Positions 1 through 11,428 of a stretch of 64,000 bases of DNA are shown here, piece after piece. The position numbers were made by a program, and so were the translations under genes. Positions within the stretch are counted from its first letter, which is position 1. Every line of letters starts with the position of its first letter. The notes under the pieces were generated by a model that made no database searches, was not told the DNA's origin, and was given only the letters and a program-made list of their open reading frames with translations. The DNA comes from Pogostemon cablin (Eukaryota > Streptophyta > Magnoliopsida > Lamiales > Lamiaceae). Where the stretch lies: assembly GCA_023678885.1 (NCBI GenBank), contig CM042955.1:39027088-39091087 (forward strand), in the 5' to 3' direction.

Positions 1-1
1 T

Positions 2-1267
2 CTAGCCATCCAAGAGGTTTTCAGAAATAATGGGGCGGGAAATTTTGGGCTTCTAGGAGCGAGGGGAACTAATTCAGCTTTCGATCTTCATCCCGTTCTT
101 ATTAGCATGATAGAAAGGAACTCCTTTTTAGGAGGGTCTTTCGAGGATCCGCAGCAGCATCTGAACAAGTTCTTAGGCTATGCAAGTACTCAAAAAGATG
201 CAGGAGAACATGAAGATGCTAGAAAGATCCTTTTGTTCAAATTCTCGCTTACTGAAAAGGCGAGAGATTGGTACGACACTATCAACGCAGCTGAGTGCAC
301 CACTTGGGAGCAACTGAAGTTAAGGTTCTTGGAGATGTACATGCCACCTTCAAAGGTGTTTAAGATGAAGCAAGACATTAACCAATTTGCTATGGGTGGA
401 GGTGAGAAATTTCATGAAGCATGGGATAGATTCAAGGACATGCTTAGGAAGTGTCCTCAACATGGGCTATCTAAAGCTCAATATATCAGTATATTCTATA
501 ATGGATTGGACTGTGATTCACAAGTGTTATTGGATGCTTCTTCTAATGGAGCATTGCTTACAAAGTCATCCATAGAGGCCAAGAAGTTGTTTGAAGATAT
601 TTCGATGAATTCAAGGGATTGGCCAACTGATAAAGTTAGAGGTACTTATGTCCTTGGAAAGGTAGCTCAGGTTGAACAAGCAATGGTGAAAACAAGTAGA
701 GAGGATGAGATCGTCTCTAGCTTATCCAATATCAACAAGCTACTTGAATCCTAACAGAAGCAAATCAGCGAATTATCTCAGCGCGTACCAATCATGCAGC
801 AGGAGTTGAAGAATGATGGACCAATCCAAGAGGAGTTGGAAGAGGCACACAATGCCATGGGTCAAAGTATTCAAGGGACTAGGTATCCAGATCAACGAAA
901 CAGGAACTACCAAGGGAACTATCGAGGAAACTTTAATAATCGTGGTCCCCCGGGTGGTTATCAACAGCCTAGGAGGCCGGAGTTCTCATGGAGCAATTCG
1001 AATAATGCGATTCAACCTCCGATGGGTGTTGATCCGGGTGCTAAGATGGAAGAAGGGAAACTGGGTCTTAAGGATACTGTGAACAGGTATATGGCCAAGA
1101 ATTATGAAAGAGTGAACCGCCTTGAGGCCAAACTTGAAAAGAAAATCGATGCAAACCATGAGGTTATATCCAAGAAGGTGAAGGACCTTACATTGCTGAT
1201 GGGGGAGATGGCAGGAAGTGTTAAAAAGCTTACTCAAACTATTGAGAAGGGGAAGTTCCCGTCTTAA
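2..1267 (+). pseudogene. gag: Athila gag, copy 1 (5' truncated, one internal stop)
   Basis: One frame is open from base 2 (entering from outside) to 1267, except for a TAA at 752-754. The first ATG inside the window is at 107. The core (residues about 1-215 from that ATG) has the plant retrotransposon-gag pattern: a PHLxxFL-like start, a KARDWYD-type segment, TTWEQLKLRFLEMYMPPSK and KFHEAWDRFKDMLRKCPQHG. Downstream are a Gly/Arg/Asn-rich stretch ending in EFSW and a coiled-coil-like tail; the conserved AITLRSG signature follows after the final stop. No CCHC zinc knuckle is present, as is usual for Athila. The TAA sits at the same codon as a TAG in copy 4. Confidence 0.9.
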
Positions 1268-1370
1268 AGTATTGAGAATCCAAGGTCCTGCAACGCCATC
1301 ACATTGAGGTCGGGAACGTAGTACAAAGGACCTATGAGGCCGGAATCAAATTTGGACATGTCTAGGGCAA

Positions 1371-1883
1371 GATTCGACCATGGTTCGACCAACATTGAAG
1401 GTCGAACCATATATGGGTGGTCGAACCAATGCACTGGACACGATCAGGAGGCATCGCAGTATTAGTTCGACCAAACTGCAGATGGTTCGACCTGGCATAC
1501 AGGTCGAACCATGGTCGAACCTGACAATTTGGAACACTCTATTTTCCTGAACATCGGTTCGACCAAATCAATGATGGTTCAACCAATCCAACAGGTCGAA
1601 CCCAGGTCAAATCGCACAACTTGGAGCACTCTGTTTTGTCGCAGCAACGGTTCGACCACGACGGTCATGGTTCGACCTATCACACAGGTCGAACCTTGGT
1701 GAACCGGAGGGCAGAAGGAGTACAGTAGGTCAGTTCGACCTAGGTGCCCGCGGTTCGACCTACTCAACAGGTCGAACCCAGGTCGAACCTCAAATTCTAA
1801 AAGAGAGCCATTGTCCAAAAGGTAGGTTCGACCATTACGTGCCTGGTTCGACCTGTTCCACAGGTCAAACCCTGGTCGAACCC
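1371..1883 (+). repeat. GGTTCGACC palindrome array, gag/protease position (copy 1)
   Basis: Five units, with GTTCGACC starts at about 1465, 1557, 1650, 1733 and 1826 (spacing 92, 93, 83, 93), plus a partial unit at 1371. Each unit is GGTTCGACC, about 12 nt, GGTTCGACCTR, 5 nt, CAGGTCGAACC, 2 nt, GGTCGAACC, then about 35 nt of less conserved spacer. The central pair forms a hairpin of about 11 bp with a 5-nt loop, for example 1851-1877. The array lies exactly where the protease N-terminal half should be. Homologous arrays are at 57339-57638 (same position, copy 4) and at two other positions in the family. Confidence 0.93.
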
Positions 1884-4800
1884 CTCCAGAAATTGCCTGT
1901 TGGAGCTATGATTGATGTTCAAAAAGGAGAGCTTAGATTGCGGATGGACAAAGAAGAAGTTATTTTCAACTTGGACAAAGCAATGAAGATGCCCATGGTG
2001 TCACAGTGTTATAGTATTGACGTAGTGGAGGAGATTGTGAAGGAGGATATGTCTCTCATCCTGTCAAAGGATCCTCTTGAGACTTGTTTGATGGAGTCTC
2101 TTACTTATCCCACTACGGAGCTTGACGGACTCTCCAACGAGGTATGTATTGAATTTCTTGAAAACTTGCTTGCTTTGGGTGATGACAGGTTTGAATTGGA
2201 AAGAACTAAGGTGGAAGAAGTCAAGTGGACAAGGAAGTACTTGCCTTTGGATAACGAGAGCTCTCCGATGGAAGTGAGGAAAGAGGAGTTGAAACTTTTG
2301 CCGGAACACTTGAAGTACGCCTTTCTTAGCGACAATGAAAAATATCCAGTAATTGTATCTTCTTCTCTTGATGAAAATCAACTTGAGGAGTTATTGAATG
2401 TTCTTAGGAAGTATAAGTCTGCGATTGGTTGGTCTCTTGAGGATTTGAAAGGAATTAGTCCTTCGTATTACATGCATAGGATAAGATTGTTAGACGAGGC
2501 CAAGGCAAGTGTTCAGAATCAGCGGAGGGTTAATCCCGCGATTCAAGAGGTGATTAGGAAGCAAATCCTTACGTGGTTGGATGCTGGAATCATATATCCT
2601 ATTAGTGATAGTCCCCATGTGAGTCCATTGCATGTAGTTGCTAAAAAGGGGGGAATGACTATAGTAAAAGCTGAGGATGGAGAAGCGATAGCCACAAGGA
2701 TTCCTACGGGATGGCGTACATGTGTAGATTATAGGAAGTTGAATGAGAACACGTGTAAAGATCATTTTCATCTTCCTTTCATTGATCAAATGTTAGATCG
2801 TCTTGTAGGGTATGAGTTTTATTGTTTCTTGGATGGATACTCGGGGTACAATCAAATCATGATTACCCCCAAGGAACAAGAAAAACCACTTTTACTTGCC
2901 CCTACGGGACCTTTGCTTTTCGGAAAATGCCATTTGGGTTATGTAATGCGCCTGCTACTTTTCAGAGATGCATGATGGCAATATTCGATGGGTTGATAGA
3001 GAAGATCATGGAGGTGTTCATGGATGATTTTTCTATTTTTGGTTCCTCCTTTGATGTTTGTTTGTCTAACCTAGCTACTGTTTTGAAGAGATGTCAAGTG
3101 ACTAATCTTGTCTTGAATTGGGAGAAGTGCCACTTCATGGTGAAGGATGGGATTGTTCTTGGGCATCATGTTTCAGCCAAAGGATTGTAGGTCGATCGTG
3201 CTAAAGTGGTGGCAATTGAGAAGCTTCCACCACCGACCAATGAAAGAGGAGTGCGGTCCTTCCTTGGACACGCCGGTTTTTACAGGAGATTCATACAAGA
3301 CTTCTCAAAATACTCCAAGCCCTTATCTCACTTACTTGAAAAGGATGTTCCTTTTGTGTTTGATGAAGAATGTCTAACAGCTTTTCAAGTTTTCAAGGAG
3401 GCGCTTATCACTGCACCTATCTTGATCACACTGAATTGGACTCAACCGTTTGTACTAATGTGTGATGCAAGTGATGTAGCACTTAGAGTGGTGCTTGGGC
3501 AGCTGAAGGAGAAGAAGTTCTGCGCCATTTACTACGCAAGTAAGACTTTCGATGCAGCACAAAAGAATTACACGGTGATTGAAAAGGAGTTTTTGGCTGT
3601 AGTGTACGCATTCGATAAGTTTCGTCAGTATTTGGTTGACATGAAGACTATTGTGTACACGGATCATTCAACAATTCGGTACTTGATGAAGAAGAAGGAG
3701 ACGAAACCTAGGATCATAAGGTGGATTCTTCTACTCCAAGAGTTTGACATGGAGATCCAGGATAAGAAAGGTTCTGATAATGTGTTGGCGGATCACCTTT
3801 CGAGGTTGGAGACTAGGGAACATTGTGATAATTCTTTCAAGTATATTGAGGAAATATTCCCGGATGAAAAGATCATGGCCGTGTTTGTTAAAGGGGCTGA
3901 GCGAGCGCGTGTGGTTGCTGCGCAGGGAGTTGATCCATGGTATGCGGATTATGTGAATTATATTGCTGTGGGAGAAATTCCAACGTATCTCAACCGATAT
4001 CAACTTGCTAAATTCAAGAGAGATGTTGAGACTTTCATATGGTATGATCCGTTTGTGTACAAGATTTGCACGGATTCTATCATCCGTAGGTGTGTGCCCG
4101 AGATGGAGATGGAGAATGTTCTCGAGTTTTGCCATGCACAACCTAACGGGGGGCACTTCGGCACTCAAAAGATAGCAACCAAGGTACTTCAGTCCGCTCT
4201 TTATTGGCCTACGTTGTTCAAAGACTGTGAGACCTATGTGGTGTCTTGCGATAGACGTCAACGCATGGGGAACATCGGTAGGACAGACAAGATGCCGCTT
4301 CAGCCGAGCATAGTGGTCAAGATTTTTGATGTGTGGGGTATCGATTTTATGGGGCCTTTTCCCCCATCTAATGGATTTCTCTACATTCTCCTTGCAGTGG
4401 ATTATGTTTCTAAGTGGGTGGAAGTGATTCCTACTCGCTTGAATGATTCAAAAACTGTTATATCTTTCTTGAAGAAGCATATCTTTGCCCTCTTTGGAGT
4501 CCCTAGAGTACTTGTTAGTGATGGAGGTGCGCACTTCGTTAATAAATTTCTTGATTAGGTGCTTAAATGGTATAGTGTTAAGCATAGGGTTACTACACCC
4601 TATCATCCTCAAGCGAATGGGAAAGCGAAGGTCTCTAACCGTCAAGTCAAATAGATTCTGGAGAAGGTGGTCGGAACCAATAGAAAGGATTGGGCTTTGA
4701 AGCTCGATGATGTCGTGTGGGGGTTTCGGACCGCATACAAGACGATGTTAGATATGTCACCGTATCAAATTGTCTATGGGAAGCCGTGCCACTTACCTGT

Positions 4801-5212
4801 AGAGATTCAACACAAAGCGTTTTGGGCTTTGCGAAGCTTGAACTTGACACTCAAGTATGTGAGGGAGTTGAGGATTACTCACATCAATCTTTTGGATGAG
4901 TTTCGGAGTCTTGCGTACAAGAATATAGAGATCTACAAGGAAAGGATTAAGAGGTGGCATGATTCGAAGATCTCGTACAAGGAGTTCAAGCAAGGAGATG
5001 AGGTATTACTCTTTAACTCTCGTTTAAAGCTTTTTGCATGCAAGTTGAAGTTGAAGTGGACAGGACCGTTAATGATTCATCGAGCCTTAGGAGGGAGGAG
5101 TTTTGAGCTTATTGACAAGGATGGAGACATTTTTGCGGTGAATGGACATCGCTTGAAGCATTATAGGTCGCCGGATGATGTTTGTGTCATCTTTTTGGAT
5201 ACCTTGATCTGA
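1884..5212 (+). pseudogene. pol: Athila pol, copy 1: protease remnant, RT, RNase H, integrase
   Basis: It starts inside the aspartic protease (AMIDVQKGELRLR segment); the catalytic D[ST]G half is absent. RT follows, with CVDYRKLN and an intact F-M-D-D at 3017-3028. RNase H (LMCDASD, YTDHS) and integrase (GIDFMG, SDGGAHF) come next. Defects: a 1-nt loss in an A-run near 2880, and in-frame TAG at 3188, 4556 and 4652. In the integrase zinc motif CDRC has become CDRR, and the DDE glutamate (GQAEV in copy 2) reads GKAKV. The C-terminal integrase part is open from 4667 to the TGA at 5210. The protein is dead, but the domain order is complete apart from the protease. Confidence 0.93.
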
Positions 5213-5691
5213 GTTGGTACCGTCATGACTCTTCGACATTAAATATGAGCGCCTGTTGGGGGCTTTCCCTCCGGTTTTATTGTTTTATTTCATTCGTGTG
5301 TGTAAGAAATTTTTATATTTGAATTGCCTACTTATTGGCAATTACATCTCTTTGCAAACTTAGTTTCGACTGTAGTTTCTACTAAGTTAGGGGGGTGTGA
5401 TGTACTTACCTCAATAAGCTCCGATAGTATAATCTTTTCTTTGTGATGTTTGTTAGGGGAGTTGGTTTTTGCGCCATATTTAAATTTTTAATCGATTTTG
5501 ATGTGACGATTTTTTACAACTTGCCTAATGTTTAGTGGTTTTGGTCGTGTTTTCTTTTACGGAGTTACTCATGAATAATATTTTGTGGAACAATTTTTGT
5601 TGAAGTTGTGCTCTAGTTGGTACCTAATGATTCGTATTGAAGTTTGAAGTGTGTAGGGATTGAAGAACACCCAGTTTTGAAGCTTAGAAGG
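5213..5691 (+). other. Post-pol spacer of Athila copy 1
   Basis: Non-coding stretch between the integrase stop and the second array. It is conserved in copies 2 and 4, with the shared phrases GAGCGCCTGTTG and GATGTACTTACC and a shared TTAGGGG block. It contains the hairpin and polypurine tract listed separately. No gene is seen in it. Confidence 0.75.
5357..5403 (+). promoter_or_regulatory. Hairpin plus internal polypurine tract (copy 1)
   Basis: A perfect 8-bp inverted repeat, AACTTAGT (5357-5364) and ACTAAGTT (5381-5388), runs into a purine tract AAGTTAGGGGGG (5384-5395) followed by TGTGATG. The true 3' polypurine tract of the same element (AAGTTTGGGGGTTT before the LTR start TGATGAG) looks very similar. 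The arrangement recurs in copies 2 and 4. A second plus-strand primer or an RNA structure is inferred; the sequence alone does not show function. Confidence 0.5.
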
Positions 5692-6105
5692 GTGGTTCGA
5701 CCAAAGCCAGGGTATGTTCGACCAGTGCCAGGAGGTCGAACCGAGCAGTGGAAGTTGAACCGACGCAGAAAATCGTCTAGTGAGGTGGTTCGATCTCATC
5801 ATTGATGGTTCGATCTGTCTAACAGGTCGAACCAAGGTCGAACTCGGTGATCTAAAACTTATAGTAGGGTGGTTCGACCTAAGCCGCTGTGGTTCGACCT
5901 GTTCCGCAGGTCGAACCCAAGGTCGAACCAGTCCATTCAGAGCACTTTATTTTTCAGGTGATAGGTTCGACCAAAACAAGAATGGTTCGACCTGTTCAGA
6001 AGATCGAACCCAGGTCGAACCAAGAGGAGCAGTTGTCCAAAAGGTAGGTTCGTCCTCGTCATTCGTAGTTTGACTTGTTTCGCTAGTCGAACCTGAGGTC
6101 GAACC
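5692..6105 (+). repeat. GGTTCGACC palindrome array, pol/ORF3 position (copy 1)
   Basis: Five units with starts near 5695, 5788, 5872, 5965 and 6048 (spacing 93, 84, 93, 83), of the same design as the array at 1371-1883. The spacer phrase TTGTCCAAAAGGTAG precedes the last unit in both arrays, so one array was probably copied from the other. The cleanest hairpin is at 5881-5908: GGTTCGACCTG, TTCCG, CAGGTCGAACC. Scattered half motifs continue to about 6190. The ORF3 start codon lies 250 bp downstream. Confidence 0.93.
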
Positions 6106-6355
6106 AAGTCAGGTACGTGATTTAAGTTTGATTTTTCAGAAAGGTTCGATCACTTTTTAAATTCACCAAACCTCGAACCCTCCTCGAACCTCTACACCTT
6201 TGCACAAATTCATCAATTACACTTGATTTTGCATCGATTACACAACACTACACTCTTAATTCTTGAATTGGACGTGGATTTGGGCAATTTTCGTCGCGAA
6301 TTATGGCTTCTGTCGTGCATTTTGAGTGTTGTGTGCCAATTTTTGATTGTTAACC

Positions 6356-8385
6356 ATGGGCAAGGCTAAAGGTACATTTTTTTCAACTCAATTACCCTAG
6401 AATTCAAGTTTATTGCAAGAAATGTGTTGTGGGTAAGTTGATTGATGTTGATCTTGGTTGAATTTCATGGTGATAATGGATATTGTTGAGTTGATTCATA
6501 TGAATTCATGTTTATTGGTTGAGATTGCTTGATTATGGATAGAACTTGAGTTTTTATGTGGATTGATTAAGGATATAATGCATCTAGAAGGATGAGCATG
6601 TTAATTAGGTTTGAATTGTTGTTAATTGGAGTTGTTCATGAAGTTCAGTTGTTGAAATTCTTGTTGAATGGCTTGAATTGGTTGATGCATGCTTGTTGTT
6701 TATGATTTGAAGATTAAAGAGAGTGTGATTGAAGATGATTTGAGCATGTTAAATAAGCAAGTGGTGTTGAGATTAGTTGGAGTTGATTAAGCATAGATGC
6801 TTGAAGTCTTGAGTATAGTATAGGATATGCTAGTCAAATACTTGTGTTCTTGTCTTGTTGGTTGTATTGAAGTATTTGTTTTCAGGAAAGGGACAAGGAT
6901 CAAGTAAAGGTAAAGGTAAGGCAGAGGAGCAAGATCGAAGAATAGGCATGACAGGCCTTCGAATGTTGATACTGTGACAAAGAAGTTGAGGCTACAAGAT
7001 CGTTTACCCAAAAACTTCAAGATTCAAATGCAAGATTTGGGAATGAGATCAAAGAAAAGTGGGAAGAAGTCTCAGACAAGATAGCTCGCACTCAATACCA
7101 AGATGATGAGGCGATGAGGACAATGAGAATCGGGGATGACATCTTCTGGATGTTCGATCAAGTGGGTATCCAGAGATTTATGGAATTAAAGAGGCCGACG
7201 TACTTCCATGTTACAGCGAAAGTAGTTTGCTCATTTGAGATGGTGAAGGACCCGCTTGGGTACCCGTATCAGTGTATGTTTCAGCTAGGTGGAGCGAGAA
7301 GGAGATGGACGTCTGAGGATTTTAATGAGCTGTTTGAGACGCCTTTGGGGATCCCTCATTTGGAGAATGCTGCGTTCAATGCTAATAGGTTTTGGAGGGA
7401 GATCACAGGGGAGATTGGAGATTACAAGATCAAACAGGCTCGTGCTTCCTCAATAAAGAATCCAGTTTTGAGGTACATGGACCGTGTCTTCAGAAACACG
7501 TTGTTCGCCCGCTCAGAGGGGAGTGTTGTGTCTAGAGGAGAGCTTTATACCTTGTGGTGTATGCTAAATGGGGTGCAGTTCAATGTTGGAGCTTATTTCA
7601 TTGCACAGCTATATCGATTCAGGACCATTGGGTTTCAAAAGGTTAATATTGGAGGGTTACTGACGATCATGGCTGAGCATTATAACTTGGATTTCACCGG
7701 CATCACACCAGTTAGAGGAGAGCCCAATTTGGCGATGTTCACATGCATGAAGGGAGGATTTGCCCATTTCAGAAATGGAGATTAGTTCTTCACGAGGGGA
7801 CTCAAGCCCTTCGATTTTATGTTCCCCTTCGATGTGAGCAACTTGACAACTATTCGGGTGGCGAGGAACAAGTTGATAGATTCTCTAGGACACAATGCCT
7901 TATCCGTGACAGTGAAGTCGGGTGGTGATTGGAGGACTGTATCGCAGATGTGTGCGGATGGTAGGATGGCGGAGTTACAGTAGATTGGTTATCAAGGAGA
8001 GTTTCGTCCACCACAGCAGACCGAAGAGGAGCATCTAGAGGAGGAGCAGCAGGATGAGGAGATGCAAGTGCAGCACGATGCACCTCAGCAAGAGCCAGCA
8101 CCGCAGCAGTAGCGGGCTGTCCCAAATAATACACGGGAGCAGCTCCGCCTTATTCATGAGCAGCTGGTCGCGATCGTTGCTAGCCAGCAGGAGATGAACC
8201 GATAGCTCGCACTCGCCAACACCAACTATGCTACGCTGAATGAGAGGTACACTGCCTTGAATGAGAAAGTTGGTAAGTTGGATGATCGAGTTGATTACTT
8301 GGATAGACACATCGGTGATCTGCATCGGATTGTGGAGCGGAGACTTGATGATGAGGATGATGATGATGATGCTCCGGAGGAGTAG
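6356..8385 (+). pseudogene. Athila ORF3 (ATHILA ORF-1-like), copy 1, spliced, broken
   Basis: Exon 1 is 6356-6371 (ATG in a CCATGG context, 16 nt, five codons plus one base). The intron runs 6372-6885 (GT to TTTTCAG) and exon 2 starts at 6886 with a Lys/Gly-rich stretch. Two frameshifts occur near 6940 and 7036. From 7114 one frame runs to 8385 with four TAG stops. The core (7114-7785) has LGGARRRW, FWREITG, IKNPVLRYMDR, NTLFARSEG and ELYTLWCMLNG, the pattern annotated in plants as ATHILA ORF-1 or retrotransposon ORF-1. A Gln/Pro stretch, a coiled-coil-like part and an Asp-rich tail follow. I see no signal peptide or membrane span, so an envelope role is not supported. Function is unknown. 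Confidence 0.85.
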
Positions 8386-9690
8386 TTTTTTAGGTTTTCT
8401 TTGGTTTCTCCGATTCATCTTGTCTCCATTCTTCTATCTTTACAGGTTGGGTTGTGATTCATGCGTGAGTGGAATGTATAAGTGATATCTTGTATGATTG
8501 ATTGGGTATGAGCTTATTGATTTTGTGCATTCATATGTTCATGTGTTAAGTTCTATTGATGAAAAGCATGTATAATTTGATAAGTATATTGAATTCTTGT
8601 GGAATTGATCTTAATTATGTGCTATGAGGAGTACTTAGGATTCTATTTACCTATGTGAAGATTTGAGCCTTGATAATCATGCTTGATCATGATTGTTTTA
8701 TTCTTGAGAGGATCATTCATATGAACGTATTCTAGAACTTGGCTTGGAGTCTTGTGTGAGACTTATGATTGATAAATTGCTAGGACATGATCTTAGGCCA
8801 TTATTTTGTGATTAAGTTACTGAGCCAAATTTTATCCTTCCTAATGATCTTATTAACCTTTGGATGCCCCGTTGAGCCGTTAAAGCTTTTTCTTTGGTAG
8901 CCGAAGTAAATAACCTTATAAACCTTTACGTGAGCCTTGATTAACCTATCATTGGTAGAGAGAGTTGAGGTGGGTAAGTGTTGCAAGAAGAAAAAGGAAG
9001 ATAGAATATGGTTGGATGAAAAGAACATGGTTAAATCTTGTTTAGGGGTATTGCCCGAAACTGGTACCCCGATTGTTTTTATACATGGTGCATGAAGCTT
9101 AGCAGCTGATGGCCTATACATGAGAAGAAGGGTAGTGCCTAAAACTGGTACCCGAATTATCTAAAGAGATGATGTTGATGCACGGAAAAGAAGGAAAATC
9201 CATGAGAAGAGGAGGAGAAGTTGGAGGAGATATTGCAGCAAGAAGAAGAAATCGAGAACCTCCAAGGTAACTCTCTACTAGTGTCTTAAGTCACTTTACC
9301 TAAATTTTCCTACCTTTTTCCAAAGAGCCAACATTACAACCCAAAAACAAGTCCTTTGTGATCCTAGTGAAGAGTTGATTATAAGTTGATTTTTGAGACC
9401 TTTGCCAAGCTTATGGTTACGCGTGAATATGGATTGATATGAGTGTTTATATTAACCTATATAGTGCATCACACACATGAGTGGAAGAGGATAAATACTT
9501 ATCTTGTGAGCTAGATTACTTAGTACTCCGAATGGTGTGTGATTGGATTGATTTTGCATGAGTGATATATATGAAGCAATTAATACTTGTTTGATTTAAT
9601 GAAGTCGCATGTGTGATATGTATTGTACTTCATCTTGGTGAATTATACACGACTCCTGTGATTTGAATTGGTTGCCTCGGGATGAGCAAC
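8386..9690 (+). other. Non-coding spacer between ORF3 and 3' LTR, copy 1
   Basis: AT-rich sequence, collinear with copy 2 (30040-31068 plus 39083-39420), which confirms it belongs to the element. It holds two hairpin-forming motifs (9045-9070 and 9130-9153) and a purine-rich stretch at about 9170-9260. No coding frame of note is seen. Confidence 0.7.
9045..9153 (+). repeat. Paired GGGGTA...TACCCC hairpin motifs (copy 1)
   Basis: At 9045-9070, GGGGTA pairs with TACCCC around an inner CC/GG step and a GAAACT loop. A second copy at 9130-9153 uses GGGTA and TACCC. Copy 2 has the same pair at 30786-30811 and 30824-30847, with different spacing. Conservation of the motif through copy divergence hints at an RNA or DNA signal. 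Confidence 0.5.
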
Positions 9691-9707
9691 ATGTAAGTTT
9701 GGGGGTT
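9691..9707 (+). promoter_or_regulatory. 3' polypurine tract, Athila copy 1
   Basis: The tract reads ATGTAAGTTTGGGGGTTT and lies directly before the LTR start TGATGAGTG. This is the expected primer for plus-strand DNA synthesis. Copy 2 has the same site at 39421-39437. Confidence 0.8.
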
Positions 9708-9788
9708 TGATGAGTGTGTAAATTCACAAGTTTGGCATCATATTTTGTGCTAGTTTTGGAGAGTTTTGAGGTGGAAATAGGTGGAAAA

Positions 9789-9790
<2 letters not shown>

Positions 9791-9828
<38 letters not shown>
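9791..9828. repeat. (TA)n microsatellite
   Basis: About 19 uninterrupted TA dinucleotides inside the U3 part of the Athila LTR. Confidence 0.95.
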
Positions 9829-9830
<2 letters not shown>

Positions 9831-9952
9831 GAATTAGCATGAATCAGGTGTTAGTGGAGCTATTTAAGTGGTTTTCATAGTAAAATCGGAGTGGAAGTAC
9901 CAAGAATCGATGAGACGAAGTCGAGACCACGCGAACCGCCAAGGAGAGAGGT

Positions 9953-10227
9953 GGGTTCGACTTGTTGGAGGAGGGTTCGACGTCTCCTACAGGTCGAACC
10001 AGCATTGCAAAGTGTGCAAAAGGAGGGTTTGACCATGACTCAATGGTTCGACCTGCTCATCAGGTCGAACCATGGTCGAACCAGTTCGTGAGAAGTGTGA
10101 TTCGACCACGCCGTTGGGGTTCGACCTGACAGTTGGTCGAACCAGGAGCAGAAATTATCCAGTGGTGAGGTTCGACCTGTGGTTCGACCAAAGAGGGAGT
10201 GGTTCGACCTGTACAAGAGGTCGAACC
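9953..10227 (+). repeat. GGTTCGACC palindrome array, LTR position (copy 1)
   Basis: Several GGTTCGACC/GGTCGAACC pairs, including the hairpin at 10043-10070 (GGTTCGACCTG, CTCAT, CAGGTCGAACC). The array continues after the copia insertion at 18469-18557. The copia target duplication GAACC is itself one half-motif of the array. The array ends about 75 bp upstream of the LTR TATA box. Confidence 0.9.
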
Positions 10228-11428
10228 TGTTGGCAATTAGATCGTTTGGTCCAAACGTGATCCGTTTAGGTTAAACAGTTAAACAAATTAGCGGAAGCAA
10301 TTGAACTGTTTACCGTACTTCAGGGTTGATGTAGAGTCTGAATCGTTGCAGAAGAACCACCTCTAGATCTTCTGCTGTATATCCCAAGTCGAATCCTGCT
10401 GTTGTGTGGGCAACAATCTGCAGGATTCTCCCAATCTGCTTCTTTCCTAACTCACGTCAAAAGAGGCGCATTAACTTAGGTTTCCAGAAGCTGAGATGAC
10501 TATATATATTGGGCTACAGCAGGGACCAGGAGGAGAAATTGGACTGGGCCTCAATTGAATTTAATTAACCAAGCTTAGCCCAAAGCTTTTAATTAAATCC
10601 AATAATAATAATATAGTCCACTAAAATATTATTACTGCACTACCCGTCCAATCCCAAATTATGTTCTGGGCTCCTTCTTATTATAAGCCCGATAATCTCC
10701 CCATGTTTAAGATATACAATGTCCATTAATTAATTAAGTTACTGACAACTCAAATTAATTAATATCTCATCCGAGAGTAGTACCACTCAACCTTTTTATC
10801 ATGCCGGAAATTAATCCACTTGCAAGATTTACATGATAAACCTTATGAGCTCCTCAAGGGGACATCATCAACCTATGTCGGACATGGATTCCTTCTACAA
10901 TCAACAGCACACCATAGAGACAGCACTACTTCCCAACTCACCGAGTTTGTTGATTTAATACTTATAAATCTCACCCATTGATGAATCAAACAAATATATA
11001 CTGCCCTACGTGTCGAGGTTATTGTATAGGGATTAAGAGCACGAACTTCCATAATAACAGAGATCAAGTTCTTCTATAAGTCAGTATAAGTCGAACGATC
11101 TCAGGCGGTCCTGCTCAATACACACAAGTGCACTAATGTGATTCTATAGCCAAGACAAGCTAATACCAAACCACACTACAACCATAACGATAGAGAGTCC
11201 CCGTCTATCTCAGTTGTGAGCATCTGTTTATACTTTATAAGGAAACCGATAATATGATCTTCCGCGTGTTGTCGCACAACATATTATCTACAGTATAAAG
11301 TAATTGGACTATTGCATCATGCATATAAATAAATTATAAGATGCAATCATTTGATCAATGATTCTCAATTCAAATATTGTTATGACATTGTTCATACTAA
11401 AGCTAGAATTTTAGTATACAATCCAACA
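10228..11428 (-). repeat. 3' LTR of minus-strand copia
   Basis: 1201 bp, ending at ATCCAACA with the element's polypurine tract adjacent on the inner side. It is nearly identical to 17268-18468. Blocks are shared with Copia-B LTRs (1202 bp), so both belong to one subfamily. Confidence 0.95.

Larger units (their letters stand above)
9708..10227 (+). repeat. 3' LTR of Athila copy 1, left part
   Basis: It starts TGATGAGTGTGTAAATTC after the polypurine tract. It contains a (TA)n tract at 9791-9828 and the LTR palindrome array from 9953. It is interrupted at 10227 by the minus-strand copia and continues at 18474. Without the insertion the LTR is about 1.7 kb. Confidence 0.88.

Noticed and set aside
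1371..1883. Resemblance of the palindrome arrays to a CRISPR array
   Set aside because: Units are palindrome pairs with related, non-unique spacers. No cas genes are present, and the arrays are embedded in plant retrotransposons.
1839..2975. Protein start at ATG 1839
   Set aside because: The first codons lie inside the palindrome array; the conserved protease segment begins only at about 1884, so this ATG is not a meaningful start.
7114..7785. ORF3 as a cellular gene or as an envelope protein
   Set aside because: It is present in three element copies at the same place after pol, so it is element-borne. No signal peptide or hydrophobic membrane span is visible to support an envelope role.
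10043..10070. GGTTCGA motifs as tRNA genes
   Set aside because: No acceptor stem, anticodon arm or A box at tRNA spacing; only the T-loop-like heptamer is shared.
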